A stretch of 64,000 nt of DNA, from positions 248,001 through 312,000 of the forward strand of contig NZ_JAHXYR010000001.1 of the NCBI RefSeq assembly GCF_019969845.1, in the 5' to 3' direction. Positions 44,192 to 54,070 of this stretch are shown here, piece by piece (the first letter of the stretch is position 1; every line of letters begins with the position of its first letter). The translations under genes were made by a program, and so were the position numbers. The DNA is from Sphingobacterium sp. GVS05A (GTDB lineage: Bacteria; Bacteroidota; Bacteroidia; Sphingobacteriales; Sphingobacteriaceae). The notes below the pieces were generated by a model. That model saw nothing but the letters and a program-made list of their open reading frames with translations. It did no database searches and was not told where the DNA came from.

Positions 44192-45253
44192 ATGCGCATG
44201 TTTTCATCTGAAGAAGAATACTTTTTATTTTTAACCAATCGATTGCTTGAAGGAACGCTCACAGCAGAGGAAAGGAGCGTTTTGGATGATTTACTGCGAG
44301 CAGATGAAAATAAAAGACAATTCATTGCCTTCTTGGAAAGTGAGCAGGAAGAAAGGCAAGATGTCGAGGCCGAGATAATCTATGAAAAATCAAAACCTAT
44401 AGAATTGGTTGCCGATAGGGACTCCAATGTCCGCCCATTTTTAAATCACAAAAAAATAAAAATAATATCCATTGCAGCCAGTGTTTTGATGGTATTTGGA
44501 TTGTTGACTTTTTGGTCTATCAAAAGAGGTAAAGAGGGAGATATTGATTCAGAATGGCAAACAATTGTTACAGGAAAGGGAGAACGTAAATCGATCAAAT
44601 TAAGTGATGGATCTGAGGTCTGGCTTAATAATGAAAGTATTCTCCGACTGAAAGATGGATTTGGAAAAACTGACCGGGTATTGCAATTAATAGGGGAGGG
44701 CTACTTCTCGATTGCCAAGAATCCAAATTTGCCTTTGACCATTAAGACGGCGCATGCAGAGGTGCTGGTACTGGGTACTAAATTTAATCTCCGCGCGATT
44801 CCAGATGAAAATATAACAACGACTTCGCTAATTGAAGGTAAGGTACAACTGAAAGTCGTGGAGAATAAACATACAAAAATCTATGAGCTCCTGCCGGGAA
44901 ACAAAATCTCTGTGGTTAATTCGGTGCTGGAGCCAAGCCATAATAAAAGCAAGAATGCTGTTATACAGCAGCAGGTAGCTTTTGAAAAACTTGATATAGT
45001 CGAGACTGAAGCTACGGAAACACTTTGGATGAAGAACCGTCTGGTGCTTAAAGGTGATGATTTCAATACTGTTGCCCGAAAGATGGAACGTTGGTATGGA
45101 AAACCCGTTGTTATCAAAACAGAGCGATTGGCGGAACAGCATGTCACCGGCATATTTGAAGAAACAACCAGTGAGGAGTTCTTGGATATGATCAAGCGAA
45201 CTGGCATAAAACTAAATTACTATACCCTAAATGATACACTTTATGTAAAGTAA
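44192..45253 (+). CDS. FecR-family anti-sigma factor
   Basis: The frame starts at GTG 44168; ATG 44192 (used) or 44198 fit the usual N-terminus better. It has a short cytosolic sigma-binding part (about 1-85), one membrane helix (IKIISIAASVLMVFGLLTFW), a periplasmic FecR beta domain (about 115-215; GERKSIKLSDGSEVWLNNES, LIGEGYFSIAKN) and a C-terminal DUF4974 secretin-like module (LVLKGDDFNTVARKMERWYG). It should hold the upstream sigma factor until the STN domain of the downstream SusC contacts it. Confidence 0.93.
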   Translation: MRMFSSEEEYFLFLTNRLLEGTLTAEERSVLDDLLRADENKRQFIAFLESEQEERQDVEAEIIYEKSKPIELVADRDSNVRPFLNHKKIKIISIAASVLMVFGLLTFWSIKRGKEGDIDSEWQTIVTGKGERKSIKLSDGSEVWLNNESILRLKDGFGKTDRVLQLIGEGYFSIAKNPNLPLTIKTAHAEVLVLGTKFNLRAIPDENITTTSLIEGKVQLKVVENKHTKIYELLPGNKISVVNSVLEPSHNKSKNAVIQQQVAFEKLDIVETEATETLWMKNRLVLKGDDFNTVARKMERWYGKPVVIKTERLAEQHVTGIFEETTSEEFLDMIKRTGIKLNYYTLNDTLYVK

Positions 45254-45263
45254 AATTAAAAAA

Positions 45264-45299
45264 GGGTATCCCTCATAGTGAGCAATACCCATACGTTTT
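45264..45299 (+). terminator. Weak terminator / attenuator between fecR-like and susC-like genes
   Basis: GGGTAT (45264-45269) pairs with ATACCC (45285-45290), with inner CTCA/TGAG, followed by ATACGTTTTA. A second hairpin, TGGCATC (45306-45312) with GATGCCA (45330-45336), lies in the susC leader. Confidence 0.55.
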
Positions 45300-45362
45300 A
45301 ACCAATGGCATCGGACCCTAGGAAAGTAGGATGCCAATCGATTATTATTAAATACCAAAATT

Positions 45363-48300
45363 ATGAAAAAAAAATCACATGTACTTTATCATGTGCCTAT
45401 CTCGTATTACCTAAAATGGTTGTTAATGGCCAAATTTTTAATCATTTTCTTATTCGCATGTGTTGCAACTAGTCTAGCGAAAGAATCTAAAGCGCAGAAA
45501 ACGGTTTCTTTACGATTTGAAGAGGTTCGGCTCAAAAATCTCTTGACTTCAATCGAGGAGCAAACCAAGGTTAATTTCATCTATAACGATAATAGTATTC
45601 ATGATATTAAAGTAAAGCGTGTTGATGTACGCAATAAAAAGTGGACTGATCTGTTGTTGCCAATCTTAGCGAAGGAATCTTTGGAGATGGATATAGTAAG
45701 TGAAAATCGTATTATCATCCGCTCGATGACCAGATCGCAGGATAAAATAGCATCGGGTACAATCAAAGATAGCCGTGGAAAACCATTGGCGGGGGTATCT
45801 GTGAAAGTAAAAGGAACAGACAAGATGACACAGTCCAATAGTGATGGACAATTCTCACTTGTGGTCGATAACGAAAACAACATATTGTTGTTTTCTTACC
45901 TGGGTTATCTCACACAGGAGCTTCCTTATCAAAGACAAGGGATGTCAGTGGTGTTACAGGAAGATCTCGCCCAATTGGAAGAAGTTGTTGTCATTGGATA
46001 CGGAACCCAGAAGAAAGCAACATTGACGGGTTCGGTCAGCCAGGTTTCCGGGAGCGAGCTACAGCGTTCGCCAGCACCTAACTTGTCCAATTCCCTTGCC
46101 GGGAGAATGCCGGGTGTAGTGGCCAACAATCGTTCAGGTCAGCCCGGGAGCGATAATTCTGAAATATTTATTCGCGGTAAAGGCTCCTTGGGAGACAATA
46201 GTCCATTGTATGTGATTGATGGGGTTGCCAACCGTGGTGGCATCGAGCGATTGAATCCGAGCGATATCGAAACTATTTCAATATTAAAGGATGCTTCCGC
46301 TGCAATCTATGGCGCACAGGCTGCTAATGGCGTGATTTTGGTGACAACCAAACGTGGAAACGGCGATAAACCAACAATTTCTTACGATGGAAGTTATGGG
46401 CTCTCCGAGCATACACGTACACCTAAGTTGATGGATTCTTATCAGTTTATGGTATATGATGATGAAATCAATGCTCATTTTGGTCGAGTTGAAAAGTATA
46501 AGGATATTAAAGGAAAGTATTTGGATGGAAGTATCGATCCGCTGCTATATGCAAATACAGACTGGATGAAAGCAGTATTTAAATCAGCTCCGCAAACACA
46601 GCATTCGCTTTCGTTGCGTGGTGGTGATGAAAAAGTACGCTACTATGTCTCTGGTGGCTACCTATATCAAAAACCTGGTTTCAAAAATACTGACCTGAAT
46701 TTCAGAACGGTGCAGTTCCGCTCCAACCTCGATGCAAAGATCACCAAAGATCTGTCGGTATTGATTGAAGTCGCTACAAGACAGGAAAATCGAAACAATT
46801 CCAATTATGATATGGGAACCTTCTTTTGGGAAGCGTTCCATGCTTATCCATTCTTACCGGATTACTATCCAAACGGATTACCAGGTCCGGGACTTTCCTG
46901 GGGTAATAACCTGACAATCCTTGCTGCAGGGAAAACAGGTTATCAGCATATAAAAGACAATTTTATAAATACGAAAGCGGGCTTTGACCTCAAAACCCCT
47001 TGGTTGTTGGATGGATTGAGTTTTTCAGGATATGCCGCATTTGATTCGAGATATCGGCATGAAAAGAAGCTCAACAATATGTGGGACGCTTATCGTTATA
47101 ATCCTGCAACCAAAGAATATGATAATATTCGGGAAACAACAGGTGATGTTAATATAAACCTTTCGGAGAGAAATGATAACGATCGCATCGAAACCTGGAA
47201 TTTTAAAATTGGCTATGATAAGAAGTTCGATGCGCATAGTATTAATGCCTTTATTGCTTATGAGCAGAGCAAGAACAGAGGAGATTGGTTTTCTGCTTAT
47301 CGCCGCGATTTCTTAAGTGATGCTGTAGATTATCTTTTCGCAGGAAGTGACAATCAAAAAAATAACGATGGGAAAGCAACAATCTCTGCACGCCAGAATT
47401 ATTTCGGACGGGTAAGTTATGGATTTAAAGATAAGTATCTAGTCGATTTCACATTGAGGAGAGATGGTTCGCAAAACTTCAGTAGCAATGCCCGTTGGGG
47501 TTGGTTTCCCGGTGTCTCAGCAGGTTGGCGTATTTCCCAGGAGAATTTTTTTAAAGAAAATGTTCCGTTCATCAATGAATTGAAGATTAAAGCTTCCTGG
47601 GGTAAATTGGGAAATGATCGCGTAAGTCCTTTTCAATATATCAGTACCTATGTACTTGGAGATGGAGCAATGTTTGGTGTTGACCCTAAGAGAGGGAAAG
47701 GTTTTACGGTAGGAAGATTGGCTAACCCCAATATTACCTGGGAAAAAGTGGATACTAAAAATATAGGTTTCGAGTCTGTTTTCTTCAAAAACACGTTGAC
47801 TTTTGACCTACAGTATTTCTATTCGATGCGGACTGATATTTTAACACCAAAGCAAGCCTCAGTACCCAAATATACAGGATTGACTTTGCCGGATCAGAAT
47901 ATCGGCGAGATTTCAAACAGAGGTATTGAGAGTAGCCTTCTATACCGTAATAAGGTTAATGATTTTAGTTATTCCATTGGCGGAAATTTTACTTTTGTAC
48001 GCAATAAGATTCATTTCTTTGATGAGGCACAAAATACGCCGGAATGGCAGCGTAGAACAAATCACAGCATAGACTCCTGGTTGGTGTACAAAACCGATGG
48101 TATCTACCAAAATCAGGCTGAAATAGATGCTTCTCCACATTTATTGAATACCAAACCCGGCGATATCAAGTATATTGATGTTGACGATGATAAAAAGATT
48201 ACAAGTAATGATATGGTCCGGATTTACGAAAGTCCGATACCCGAAATTACCTATGGTATTACCATGGGGACAAAATGGAAAAATTTCGATTTAAATATCC

Positions 48301-48698
48301 TATGGTCGGGACAGGGCCGCGCGAAACAGATTATCAAACCGGGAAGCTATAATAGAGATGTGACATATTTTGAAAATAGATGGACCTCAGAAGCGGAAAC
48401 ACCGAATGCGCTATATCCCAGAGCTTTTGATCGCGATGATACGTTTAATTCCATGAACTCGACATTCTGGTTGAAAAATGCCTCCTTCTTAAGACTGAAA
48501 AATGTAGAACTGGCTTACTCACTATCACCAGCTATGCTTGAAAAGATCAAGATGAAAAATCTGCGCATCTTTATTAGCGGTTTCAATCTCTTTTCCATCG
48601 ACCAGATCAAAATCCAGGATCCTGAAGGGATACAAGCTGGTGGCATGTATTATCCACAGCAGCGGATTTATAGTGTGGGTATGAATTTAAGTTTTTAA
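45363..48698 (+). CDS. SusC/RagA TonB-linked outer-membrane transporter with STN domain
   Basis: An 1111-residue protein. After the signal/anchor segment (about 20-44) there is an STN domain (about 48-122; VNFIYNDNSIHDIKVKRVD), then a carboxypeptidase-regulatory-like domain (about 130-192). A TonB-contact and plug region starts EEVVVIGYGTQKKATLTGS, includes LYVIDGV and GAQAANGVILVTTK, and leads into the barrel ending YSVGMNLSF. The STN domain marks it as the signal-transducing partner of the adjacent FecR. With SusD it imports oligosaccharides, presumably those made by the GH16 enzyme downstream. Confidence 0.95.
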   Translation: MKKKSHVLYHVPISYYLKWLLMAKFLIIFLFACVATSLAKESKAQKTVSLRFEEVRLKNLLTSIEEQTKVNFIYNDNSIHDIKVKRVDVRNKKWTDLLLPILAKESLEMDIVSENRIIIRSMTRSQDKIASGTIKDSRGKPLAGVSVKVKGTDKMTQSNSDGQFSLVVDNENNILLFSYLGYLTQELPYQRQGMSVVLQEDLAQLEEVVVIGYGTQKKATLTGSVSQVSGSELQRSPAPNLSNSLAGRMPGVVANNRSGQPGSDNSEIFIRGKGSLGDNSPLYVIDGVANRGGIERLNPSDIETISILKDASAAIYGAQAANGVILVTTKRGNGDKPTISYDGSYGLSEHTRTPKLMDSYQFMVYDDEINAHFGRVEKYKDIKGKYLDGSIDPLLYANTDWMKAVFKSAPQTQHSLSLRGGDEKVRYYVSGGYLYQKPGFKNTDLNFRTVQFRSNLDAKITKDLSVLIEVATRQENRNNSNYDMGTFFWEAFHAYPFLPDYYPNGLPGPGLSWGNNLTILAAGKTGYQHIKDNFINTKAGFDLKTPWLLDGLSFSGYAAFDSRYRHEKKLNNMWDAYRYNPATKEYDNIRETTGDVNINLSERNDNDRIETWNFKIGYDKKFDAHSINAFIAYEQSKNRGDWFSAYRRDFLSDAVDYLFAGSDNQKNNDGKATISARQNYFGRVSYGFKDKYLVDFTLRRDGSQNFSSNARWGWFPGVSAGWRISQENFFKENVPFINELKIKASWGKLGNDRVSPFQYISTYVLGDGAMFGVDPKRGKGFTVGRLANPNITWEKVDTKNIGFESVFFKNTLTFDLQYFYSMRTDILTPKQASVPKYTGLTLPDQNIGEISNRGIESSLLYRNKVNDFSYSIGGNFTFVRNKIHFFDEAQNTPEWQRRTNHSIDSWLVYKTDGIYQNQAEIDASPHLLNTKPGDIKYIDVDDDKKITSNDMVRIYESPIPEITYGITMGTKWKNFDLNILWSGQGRAKQIIKPGSYNRDVTYFENRWTSEAETPNALYPRAFDRDDTFNSMNSTFWLKNASFLRLKNVELAYSLSPAMLEKIKMKNLRIFISGFNLFSIDQIKIQDPEGIQAGGMYYPQQRIYSVGMNLSF

Positions 48699-48710
48699 TT
48701 GATAGATTAC

Positions 48711-50339
48711 ATGAAAACAACGATAAAACTATATATAGCAATTTTTTTTACAGCTTGTTTTACATCATGCGCTGATTATTTAGATGTCAAGCCTTTGGAC
48801 TCTTTTACCGGAGAGTCTATATTTTCGGATGTCAGTTTAACGGAAGCTTATGTGAACAAGCGATATACGGAACTACGGGATGGGTTTGGAAATTTCGGCT
48901 TACGCTACATTTCCGATGAGGCATATCACAACTTCAACTCGGGTAATCCTTACTTATATAATCGGGGCGAGGTAACAGCAGATCAATTTGGTGACTACTC
49001 GACCTGGAATGCGTATTATGAAGGAATCAAGAACTGTAATATTTTCTTTGATAATATTGCTCAGCTCAAAGCGGACAAAGGGAAGGTAGATCGGTTGATT
49101 GGGGAAATGACTTTTCTGAGAGCATTTTTTTATACGGACCTCGTTGCACGATTTGGCGGTGTCCCTCTGATTACAAAAACCTTCGATCTGAACAGTGATA
49201 TGATGGTGCCCCGGAATACCTATGACGAATGTATCGATTTTATTGTAAAAGAATTAGATATAGCAGCAAACTTACTTCCCCTCAGTTATGAAGGAAAGGA
49301 TTTTGGCCGCGCGACTAAGGGAGCTGCATTGGCACTGAAGTCACGGGTAACATTATATGCCGCTAGCGCTTACTGGAACCCATCTAATGATAAGTCCAAA
49401 TGGCAAAAAGCTGCGGATGCAGCAAAGGCTGTGCTGGATCTCAATCAATACCAGCTCGATCCGAATTACAAACAGCTTTTTACGAGCAACAAGAGTAAAG
49501 AGATTATTTTCATGAAGCAGTTCAATACGGAATTTGGGCACTCCTTCGACTGGACTGATTCTCCGAACGGTTTTACAGGCTGGTCAAGAACCTGTGTACT
49601 CCAAGACATGGTGGATGCTTATGAGATGGAGGACGGTTCAATACCTTCAGCACAACAGTACGTGGATGGTAAACCCTGGGAAGGGCGTGAGCCTCGATTC
49701 TATGCTTCTGTTGTCTGCGATGGCCAGCAATTTAGAGGAAGAGAGATTGAGTTCTATGTATCTTCTACCGGAAACAGAGCCAATAGTGGTAAAGACAGCG
49801 AATTCGGTATTGATGATTGGAATGCTTCGAAGACCCATTACACGATCCGCAAGTTTATGGACGAAAGTTTGCGCAATCCTTGGAACGATAAAAGCGCACA
49901 ACCCTGGATTTACATGCGTCTGGGTGAGATTTACCTAAATTATGCGGAAAGCCAATATCAGTTGGGGAACGAGGAGGCCGCCCGTACTTACATCAATAAG
50001 ATTAGAGAGCGGGCACGTGGAGGGAAGGCTGGTATACTTCCTGCTATTACAAGCACCGGGGCAGCACTTTTTGGGAAAATACAACAGGAACGCCGCATAG
50101 AACTTGCTTTTGAAGATCATCGTTTTTTTGATGTAAGACGTTGGAAAATCGCTGAACAGACCGAAAACAAACCAGCACGGAAAATCACGATTGTGCGGGA
50201 TGACCAAACGAAAAAGAAAAGTTATAAAATCGAGGTGTTGCAGGAGCGGAAGTTCTTTCCACAGCATTATCTGCTTCCGATTCCGCGAAGTGAGATTCAA
50301 CGAAATGCACTGTTGAAACAGAATCCAAGTTACGACTAA
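48711..50339 (+). CDS. SusD/RagB-family glycan-binding lipoprotein
   Basis: The frame opens at TTG 48699, but ATG 48711 gives a proper lipoprotein signal with lipobox FTSC (542 residues). SusD landmarks are ADYLDVKPLDSF, TFLRAFFYTDLVARFGGVPLIT (TPR-like helices near 145-166), YLNYAESQYQLGN, INKIRERARGG and RRIELAFEDHRFFDVRRWK. It is the surface partner of the SusC upstream (12-bp gap) and determines part of the glycan specificity, which cannot be read from sequence. Confidence 0.95.
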   Translation: MKTTIKLYIAIFFTACFTSCADYLDVKPLDSFTGESIFSDVSLTEAYVNKRYTELRDGFGNFGLRYISDEAYHNFNSGNPYLYNRGEVTADQFGDYSTWNAYYEGIKNCNIFFDNIAQLKADKGKVDRLIGEMTFLRAFFYTDLVARFGGVPLITKTFDLNSDMMVPRNTYDECIDFIVKELDIAANLLPLSYEGKDFGRATKGAALALKSRVTLYAASAYWNPSNDKSKWQKAADAAKAVLDLNQYQLDPNYKQLFTSNKSKEIIFMKQFNTEFGHSFDWTDSPNGFTGWSRTCVLQDMVDAYEMEDGSIPSAQQYVDGKPWEGREPRFYASVVCDGQQFRGREIEFYVSSTGNRANSGKDSEFGIDDWNASKTHYTIRKFMDESLRNPWNDKSAQPWIYMRLGEIYLNYAESQYQLGNEEAARTYINKIRERARGGKAGILPAITSTGAALFGKIQQERRIELAFEDHRFFDVRRWKIAEQTENKPARKITIVRDDQTKKKSYKIEVLQERKFFPQHYLLPIPRSEIQRNALLKQNPSYD

Positions 50340-50350
50340 TCAACCTACCG

Positions 50351-50379
50351 CCCAGGGTCTGTCATGTACAGATCTTGGG
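50351..50379 (+). promoter_or_regulatory. Intercistronic hairpin after susD
   Basis: A 12-bp stem with two G-U pairs (50351-50362 and 50368-50379) and loop CATGT, with no T-tract. It probably protects or segments the mRNA between SusD and the toroid enzyme. Confidence 0.45.
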
Positions 50380-50399
50380 TTCATTAAAAGCTAATCCTT

Positions 50400-51923
50400 A
50401 TGAAAGCGATCCTATTACTCGCGCTGCAGACCCTATTTTTTGTAAGTTTATTCGCGCAAAAAAATGATATTTCCATTGATACAGATCATAAAGAGCTAAA
50501 CGAAATCTTTGTGTGGGCAAAGCAGAAAGCGCGGTCTTTTGTTGTTACAGGAAAAAGAGGCCCAGTCAATATCCATCAGAAAAACCAAGAGTCAGCAACC
50601 GTTTCTTATTTACCTAGCTACTGGGCAGGCTATCCTTTGCGTACTGCGTTCTATTCACGTGATTTTTGTCATCAAGCGATTGGAGCTCATTTATTAGGAC
50701 TGGAAGCTGAAAATTTCACTATGCTCCGTGCTTTTGCCGCGAGTGCTACCCCTAGCCGAAAATGGTTCCCTTTATGGGCTATTAATTTTGATGGGACACC
50801 TTACACCTTAGATTATAAAAATGACGATAACTTTGTGCGAGAAATTCCAGCTGTTTTTGAACTCGTTGAAAAGAATGCTCAGCTCTATGACTGGACCAAA
50901 GATCAACGTTATCTGACTGACTCCGCATTAAGACAATTCAATGCCAAAGCTGTCAGTGACTTCGTGCTAGCGCATGATCTTAAAAACCCGAACGGTGTTG
51001 CTGAGAGTGATGGCTCGGGCAATATCTTCAAAGGTACCGCCACCTATAATGAACATCGTGACCAGACTTTGATTGAAGCAGGCGATGGTATCGGGAGTCA
51101 ATATCAGGCTTATATGGCTTTCGCTAAGCTGTCAGAATTAAGTGGCGAGAACGCCCAGGCCAGGATCTATAACGAAAAGGCCAAAGCATTGTGGAACTAT
51201 TTTAATAAGGAATGGGGGATAGTCGATAATAAAGAATTGTATAATCGGGGCTACGATAAGAATAACCTCCCTGTTGCTGGTTGGGGAAAGGAGAATTCTT
51301 GGTTTCTTCCCTTGAAAGAAATTACAGACCCACGATCGGACAGACATCTAAAGTATTTGAATTATATCGATGAGCAGCTTGGCTCCAAAGAAGGATTGCC
51401 CGAAAATATAGAAGCAATTACCTATGTGCCGGAGTTATTTTTTAAATATGGGCAGAATGAGCGTGGCTGGAAATGGTTGAAATACATTATTTCAAAAATT
51501 AATACAGTGCATGCCATGGCAACATTGACTGGTAACAATGGCGATTACCCAGAGGTTTCTTTTGTGCTGATCAGTAATGTTGTACAGGATATGATGGGCG
51601 TTAATCCCGGGAAAAAAGGTTACGCTATAGAAACCTGCTCCCATCTTCCAAAAGAACTTGGCCGAGTGAAGGTGTCGAATGTCAAGATTGGCCGGGGAAT
51701 GTATACTGTGGAGCAACGTGCTGTATCGGAAACGATCTTGTCTTACACAGGAGGAGAAGCGGTACAGTATTGGCAGGCTGGTTTTCCGGGAAGTCATCCT
51801 TATCTCTATTGTAATGGTAAGAAGACTAAAAGTAGCATCGGCCAGAAAAATGGCATTACCTACAGCTATATCGTAGTGAAGATTATAGGAGATAGGCAAT
51901 ACAGTGTAACGACTCAATTATAG
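50400..51923 (+). CDS. Exported alpha/alpha-toroid (six-hairpin) enzyme of unknown specificity
   Basis: A 507-residue protein with a signal peptide (1-20, VSLFAQ). The body looks like a six-hairpin glycosidase: AFYSRDFCHQAIGAHLLG, FVREIPAVFELVEKNAQLYDW, GSQYQAYMAFAKLSEL, WGKENSWFLPLKEITD and a C-terminal beta-sandwich from about 420. Acidic candidates in conserved-looking loops include YSRDF and YNEHRDQTLIEAGDG, but I cannot name catalytic residues or a GH family. Its position directly after SusD implies a role in processing the imported glycan. Confidence 0.75.
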   Translation: MKAILLLALQTLFFVSLFAQKNDISIDTDHKELNEIFVWAKQKARSFVVTGKRGPVNIHQKNQESATVSYLPSYWAGYPLRTAFYSRDFCHQAIGAHLLGLEAENFTMLRAFAASATPSRKWFPLWAINFDGTPYTLDYKNDDNFVREIPAVFELVEKNAQLYDWTKDQRYLTDSALRQFNAKAVSDFVLAHDLKNPNGVAESDGSGNIFKGTATYNEHRDQTLIEAGDGIGSQYQAYMAFAKLSELSGENAQARIYNEKAKALWNYFNKEWGIVDNKELYNRGYDKNNLPVAGWGKENSWFLPLKEITDPRSDRHLKYLNYIDEQLGSKEGLPENIEAITYVPELFFKYGQNERGWKWLKYIISKINTVHAMATLTGNNGDYPEVSFVLISNVVQDMMGVNPGKKGYAIETCSHLPKELGRVKVSNVKIGRGMYTVEQRAVSETILSYTGGEAVQYWQAGFPGSHPYLYCNGKKTKSSIGQKNGITYSYIVVKIIGDRQYSVTTQL

Positions 51924-51930
51924 ATAAATC

Positions 51931-52209
51931 ATGAAAACTAAATTATACTATTGGGGTGTTGTTGCAATTAGCCTACTGCAGGGGAGTTCATCGTTAGCTC
52001 AAAATTCAAAAAAATAGACGTTATTGAAAGGAAATAGGATTGAATGGAAGTATATGCGATTTACGCGCATAAGAGCCTTTGACCGTGTGTTTGATATTGA
52101 AGTAGTTCGGAGAGGCAAACAAGAGTTCCTTGTTTTGAAACAACAAGGTGGAACGACAATTCAAAAAACGATTTTAAAGAAGCAAGCTATCAGTATCACG
52201 TTAAACTAA
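51931..52209 (+). pseudogene. Decayed secreted-enzyme gene: signal peptide, in-frame stop, C-terminal tail
   Basis: ATG 51931 encodes a good signal peptide (YYWGVVAISLLQGSSSLAQ) and a few more residues, then stops at TAG 52015-52017. The same frame stays open from there to 52207 and reads like the last beta strands of a large exported enzyme (FDIEVVRRGKQEFLVLKQQG). The simplest reading is internal deletion of a longer gene that kept both ends in frame, plus the stop. A terminator directly follows, as expected for the end of an operon. The original product is not recognisable; an alternative is a 28-residue secreted peptide gene. Confidence 0.6.
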
Positions 52210-52213
52210 GCGA

Positions 52214-52251
52214 ATAAATCGCTACAGGCCGTCCTGTAGCGATTTATTTTT
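52214..52251 (+). terminator. Intrinsic terminator of the sigma-fecR-susCD unit
   Basis: A 15-bp perfect stem (52214-52228, 52233-52247) with loop CCGT and a T-rich tail. Confidence 0.9.
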
Positions 52252-52483
52252 AATTACATGCCCTTATAATGGGCAGAAATCTTGCATATCTTTCCATGTC
52301 CGTCTAGTTCCATGTACTACGCGGATAGCGAGCCACTGACATTTTTGTAGAAATGTACTATGGAATTTACGTCTTTGTGTTGCTAAATTAAACAAACGGT
52401 TGCGTTTTGATCGGAGTTGCCAATGCTAATAATTCTCATTATTATCGTATTGCTATAGTAAATGAGTACTTAAATAAGATAAA

Positions 52484-54070
52484 GTGAAAAAATATATATC
52501 ACTGGCGGCAGCTCAAATGTTGTCGGTTCTATTATTGTCAGCGCAAACGGCCAAGTCCGATGCACCATTACGATTGTTGGGAACAAGAAGTTGGATACGA
52601 CTTGATATGAAAGATGGAAGGAACGATCTTTCGGGTGCCAGGCTGTTCTGGTCAAAGACGCATAGGAAGCCTGCTGTTGCCAATGCGGTACTGGCGGAGC
52701 GTACCAAACGCTATTATATCCAGCAGGTTGATCCCGAGACAACCTATTATGTTTGGGTGGAATCTGCAGCTGGCAAGCCTTTGGCGCAAGGGAAGTCCTA
52801 TACCTCTAAAAGTTGGACTTTGGATGACACCGAGCTCGAGGAAGAGAAAAGAAATCCAAGTTCAGCTGTTGTTCCTGTCGGTATGGAAATTTTTTGGCAG
52901 GACGAGTTTAATGATCGACTTTTAAACCGGAATAAATGGACCACCAATTATTTCTCCTCATTGAATTATCTAAATGAAAAGTCAAAGCAGGAAATGTTGC
53001 AGGATCAATTACCCCAGCCGGCCTATACGCTTGACGGATCCGCAATTAACCTCTATGTGAACGATACCATCCCAAAGCGAATCTTTACAGAAGGTGGAAA
53101 CCAAAAGATTTCGTCCATTCAGACCTATGACTGGAAAACGAATGAAAACCTGTTGGACAATAGTAAAGGTGGTTATTTTGAGGTAAAAGTACGCCGCAAT
53201 CGTCAAGGTAACCCGAAAGGAACAAATACTGCATTTTGGTTTGATTCACCAGGACCAGATATTCGTTACTATCTTCAAGAGGGAGCCGAGGTTGATGGAA
53301 TAAAAGGAATACGTCCAAAAGGCCAATTGTTTGAAATAGATGTGTTTGAATATATCACGGCTCAATTTGTCATCCACGGACATGTCGATGCGAAAGGGGT
53401 ATTTCAACGTAATCTTGCCACACATATTGCCGAAGGCTATGAGCATGTAGGCCAGTGGGTTACCCATGGTGTGTTGTGGACTCCAACGAGTATTAAGCAC
53501 TATATCAATGGTGATTTAATTAAAGAATACAACAATAAGAATCAAATCTACTCACCCAACCATTTTATGAATGTGTTTTTAGGCGCATACGGTTCCGAAG
53601 GTGGGGTAAATATGGAGGTCGATTATATCCGTGCCTATAACTGGCCTTTGCGTGATGGAAATGAGCTCCCTAATCCCGATTTTGAGGGAAAAGCTGGTCT
53701 CAAACCCTGGGAAGGAGAAGGTACGATTGAGGAGGGCATAGGTGAAAAGGGAAGTAAGGCTCTTGTACTTGCTCAAGGAAAAAAGATAGAACAATACATT
53801 TATCTGGACCCAGCGCAACAATTTAACCTTAGGTATTGGGGCAGGGGTGGCGGTATAGCCGTAGCAGTAGACGATGTGAAGGTTGTGACCGGAGAACTGT
53901 CGAATCTAAAGCAACAGACACTGGAGTTGGGTAAGAAAGGTAAAAAACAAGAAATTAATTTTGTGACTGGTCAGGAAATCAAGCCAAATAAAAAAATAGT
54001 GCGAATAGCTTTTACGAACACTGGTAAAGAGACCATATATTTAGATAATATCACAGTAAAGAAGAAATAG
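52484..54070 (+). CDS. GH16 endo-beta-glucanase / galactanase-like enzyme
   Basis: A 528-residue protein whose GTG start (52484) is supported by the KKYISLAAAQ...LLLSAQ signal peptide directly after it. An N-terminal fibronectin-like part (about 30-115) precedes the GH16 jelly roll (about 130-390). The latter carries E-I-D-V-F-E, with nucleophile E284, D286 and acid/base E289, after a GTNTAFWFDSPGP strand. A C-terminal CBM-like beta-sandwich (about 395-528) follows. The EIDxxE form lacks the extra residue of the beta-bulge ExDxxE subgroup, pointing to kappa-carrageenase/xyloglucanase-like or other non-laminarinase branches only weakly. It is separated from SusD by a terminator but fits as the endo-enzyme of that locus. 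Confidence 0.85.
   Translation: MKKYISLAAAQMLSVLLLSAQTAKSDAPLRLLGTRSWIRLDMKDGRNDLSGARLFWSKTHRKPAVANAVLAERTKRYYIQQVDPETTYYVWVESAAGKPLAQGKSYTSKSWTLDDTELEEEKRNPSSAVVPVGMEIFWQDEFNDRLLNRNKWTTNYFSSLNYLNEKSKQEMLQDQLPQPAYTLDGSAINLYVNDTIPKRIFTEGGNQKISSIQTYDWKTNENLLDNSKGGYFEVKVRRNRQGNPKGTNTAFWFDSPGPDIRYYLQEGAEVDGIKGIRPKGQLFEIDVFEYITAQFVIHGHVDAKGVFQRNLATHIAEGYEHVGQWVTHGVLWTPTSIKHYINGDLIKEYNNKNQIYSPNHFMNVFLGAYGSEGGVNMEVDYIRAYNWPLRDGNELPNPDFEGKAGLKPWEGEGTIEEGIGEKGSKALVLAQGKKIEQYIYLDPAQQFNLRYWGRGGGIAVAVDDVKVVTGELSNLKQQTLELGKKGKKQEINFVTGQEIKPNKKIVRIAFTNTGKETIYLDNITVKKK

Noticed and set aside
52393..52402. CAAACGGTTG as a second copy of the 16864 palindrome
   Set aside because: Only four of five symmetric pairs hold and the shared core is 7 bp; too weak to list as an operator by itself.
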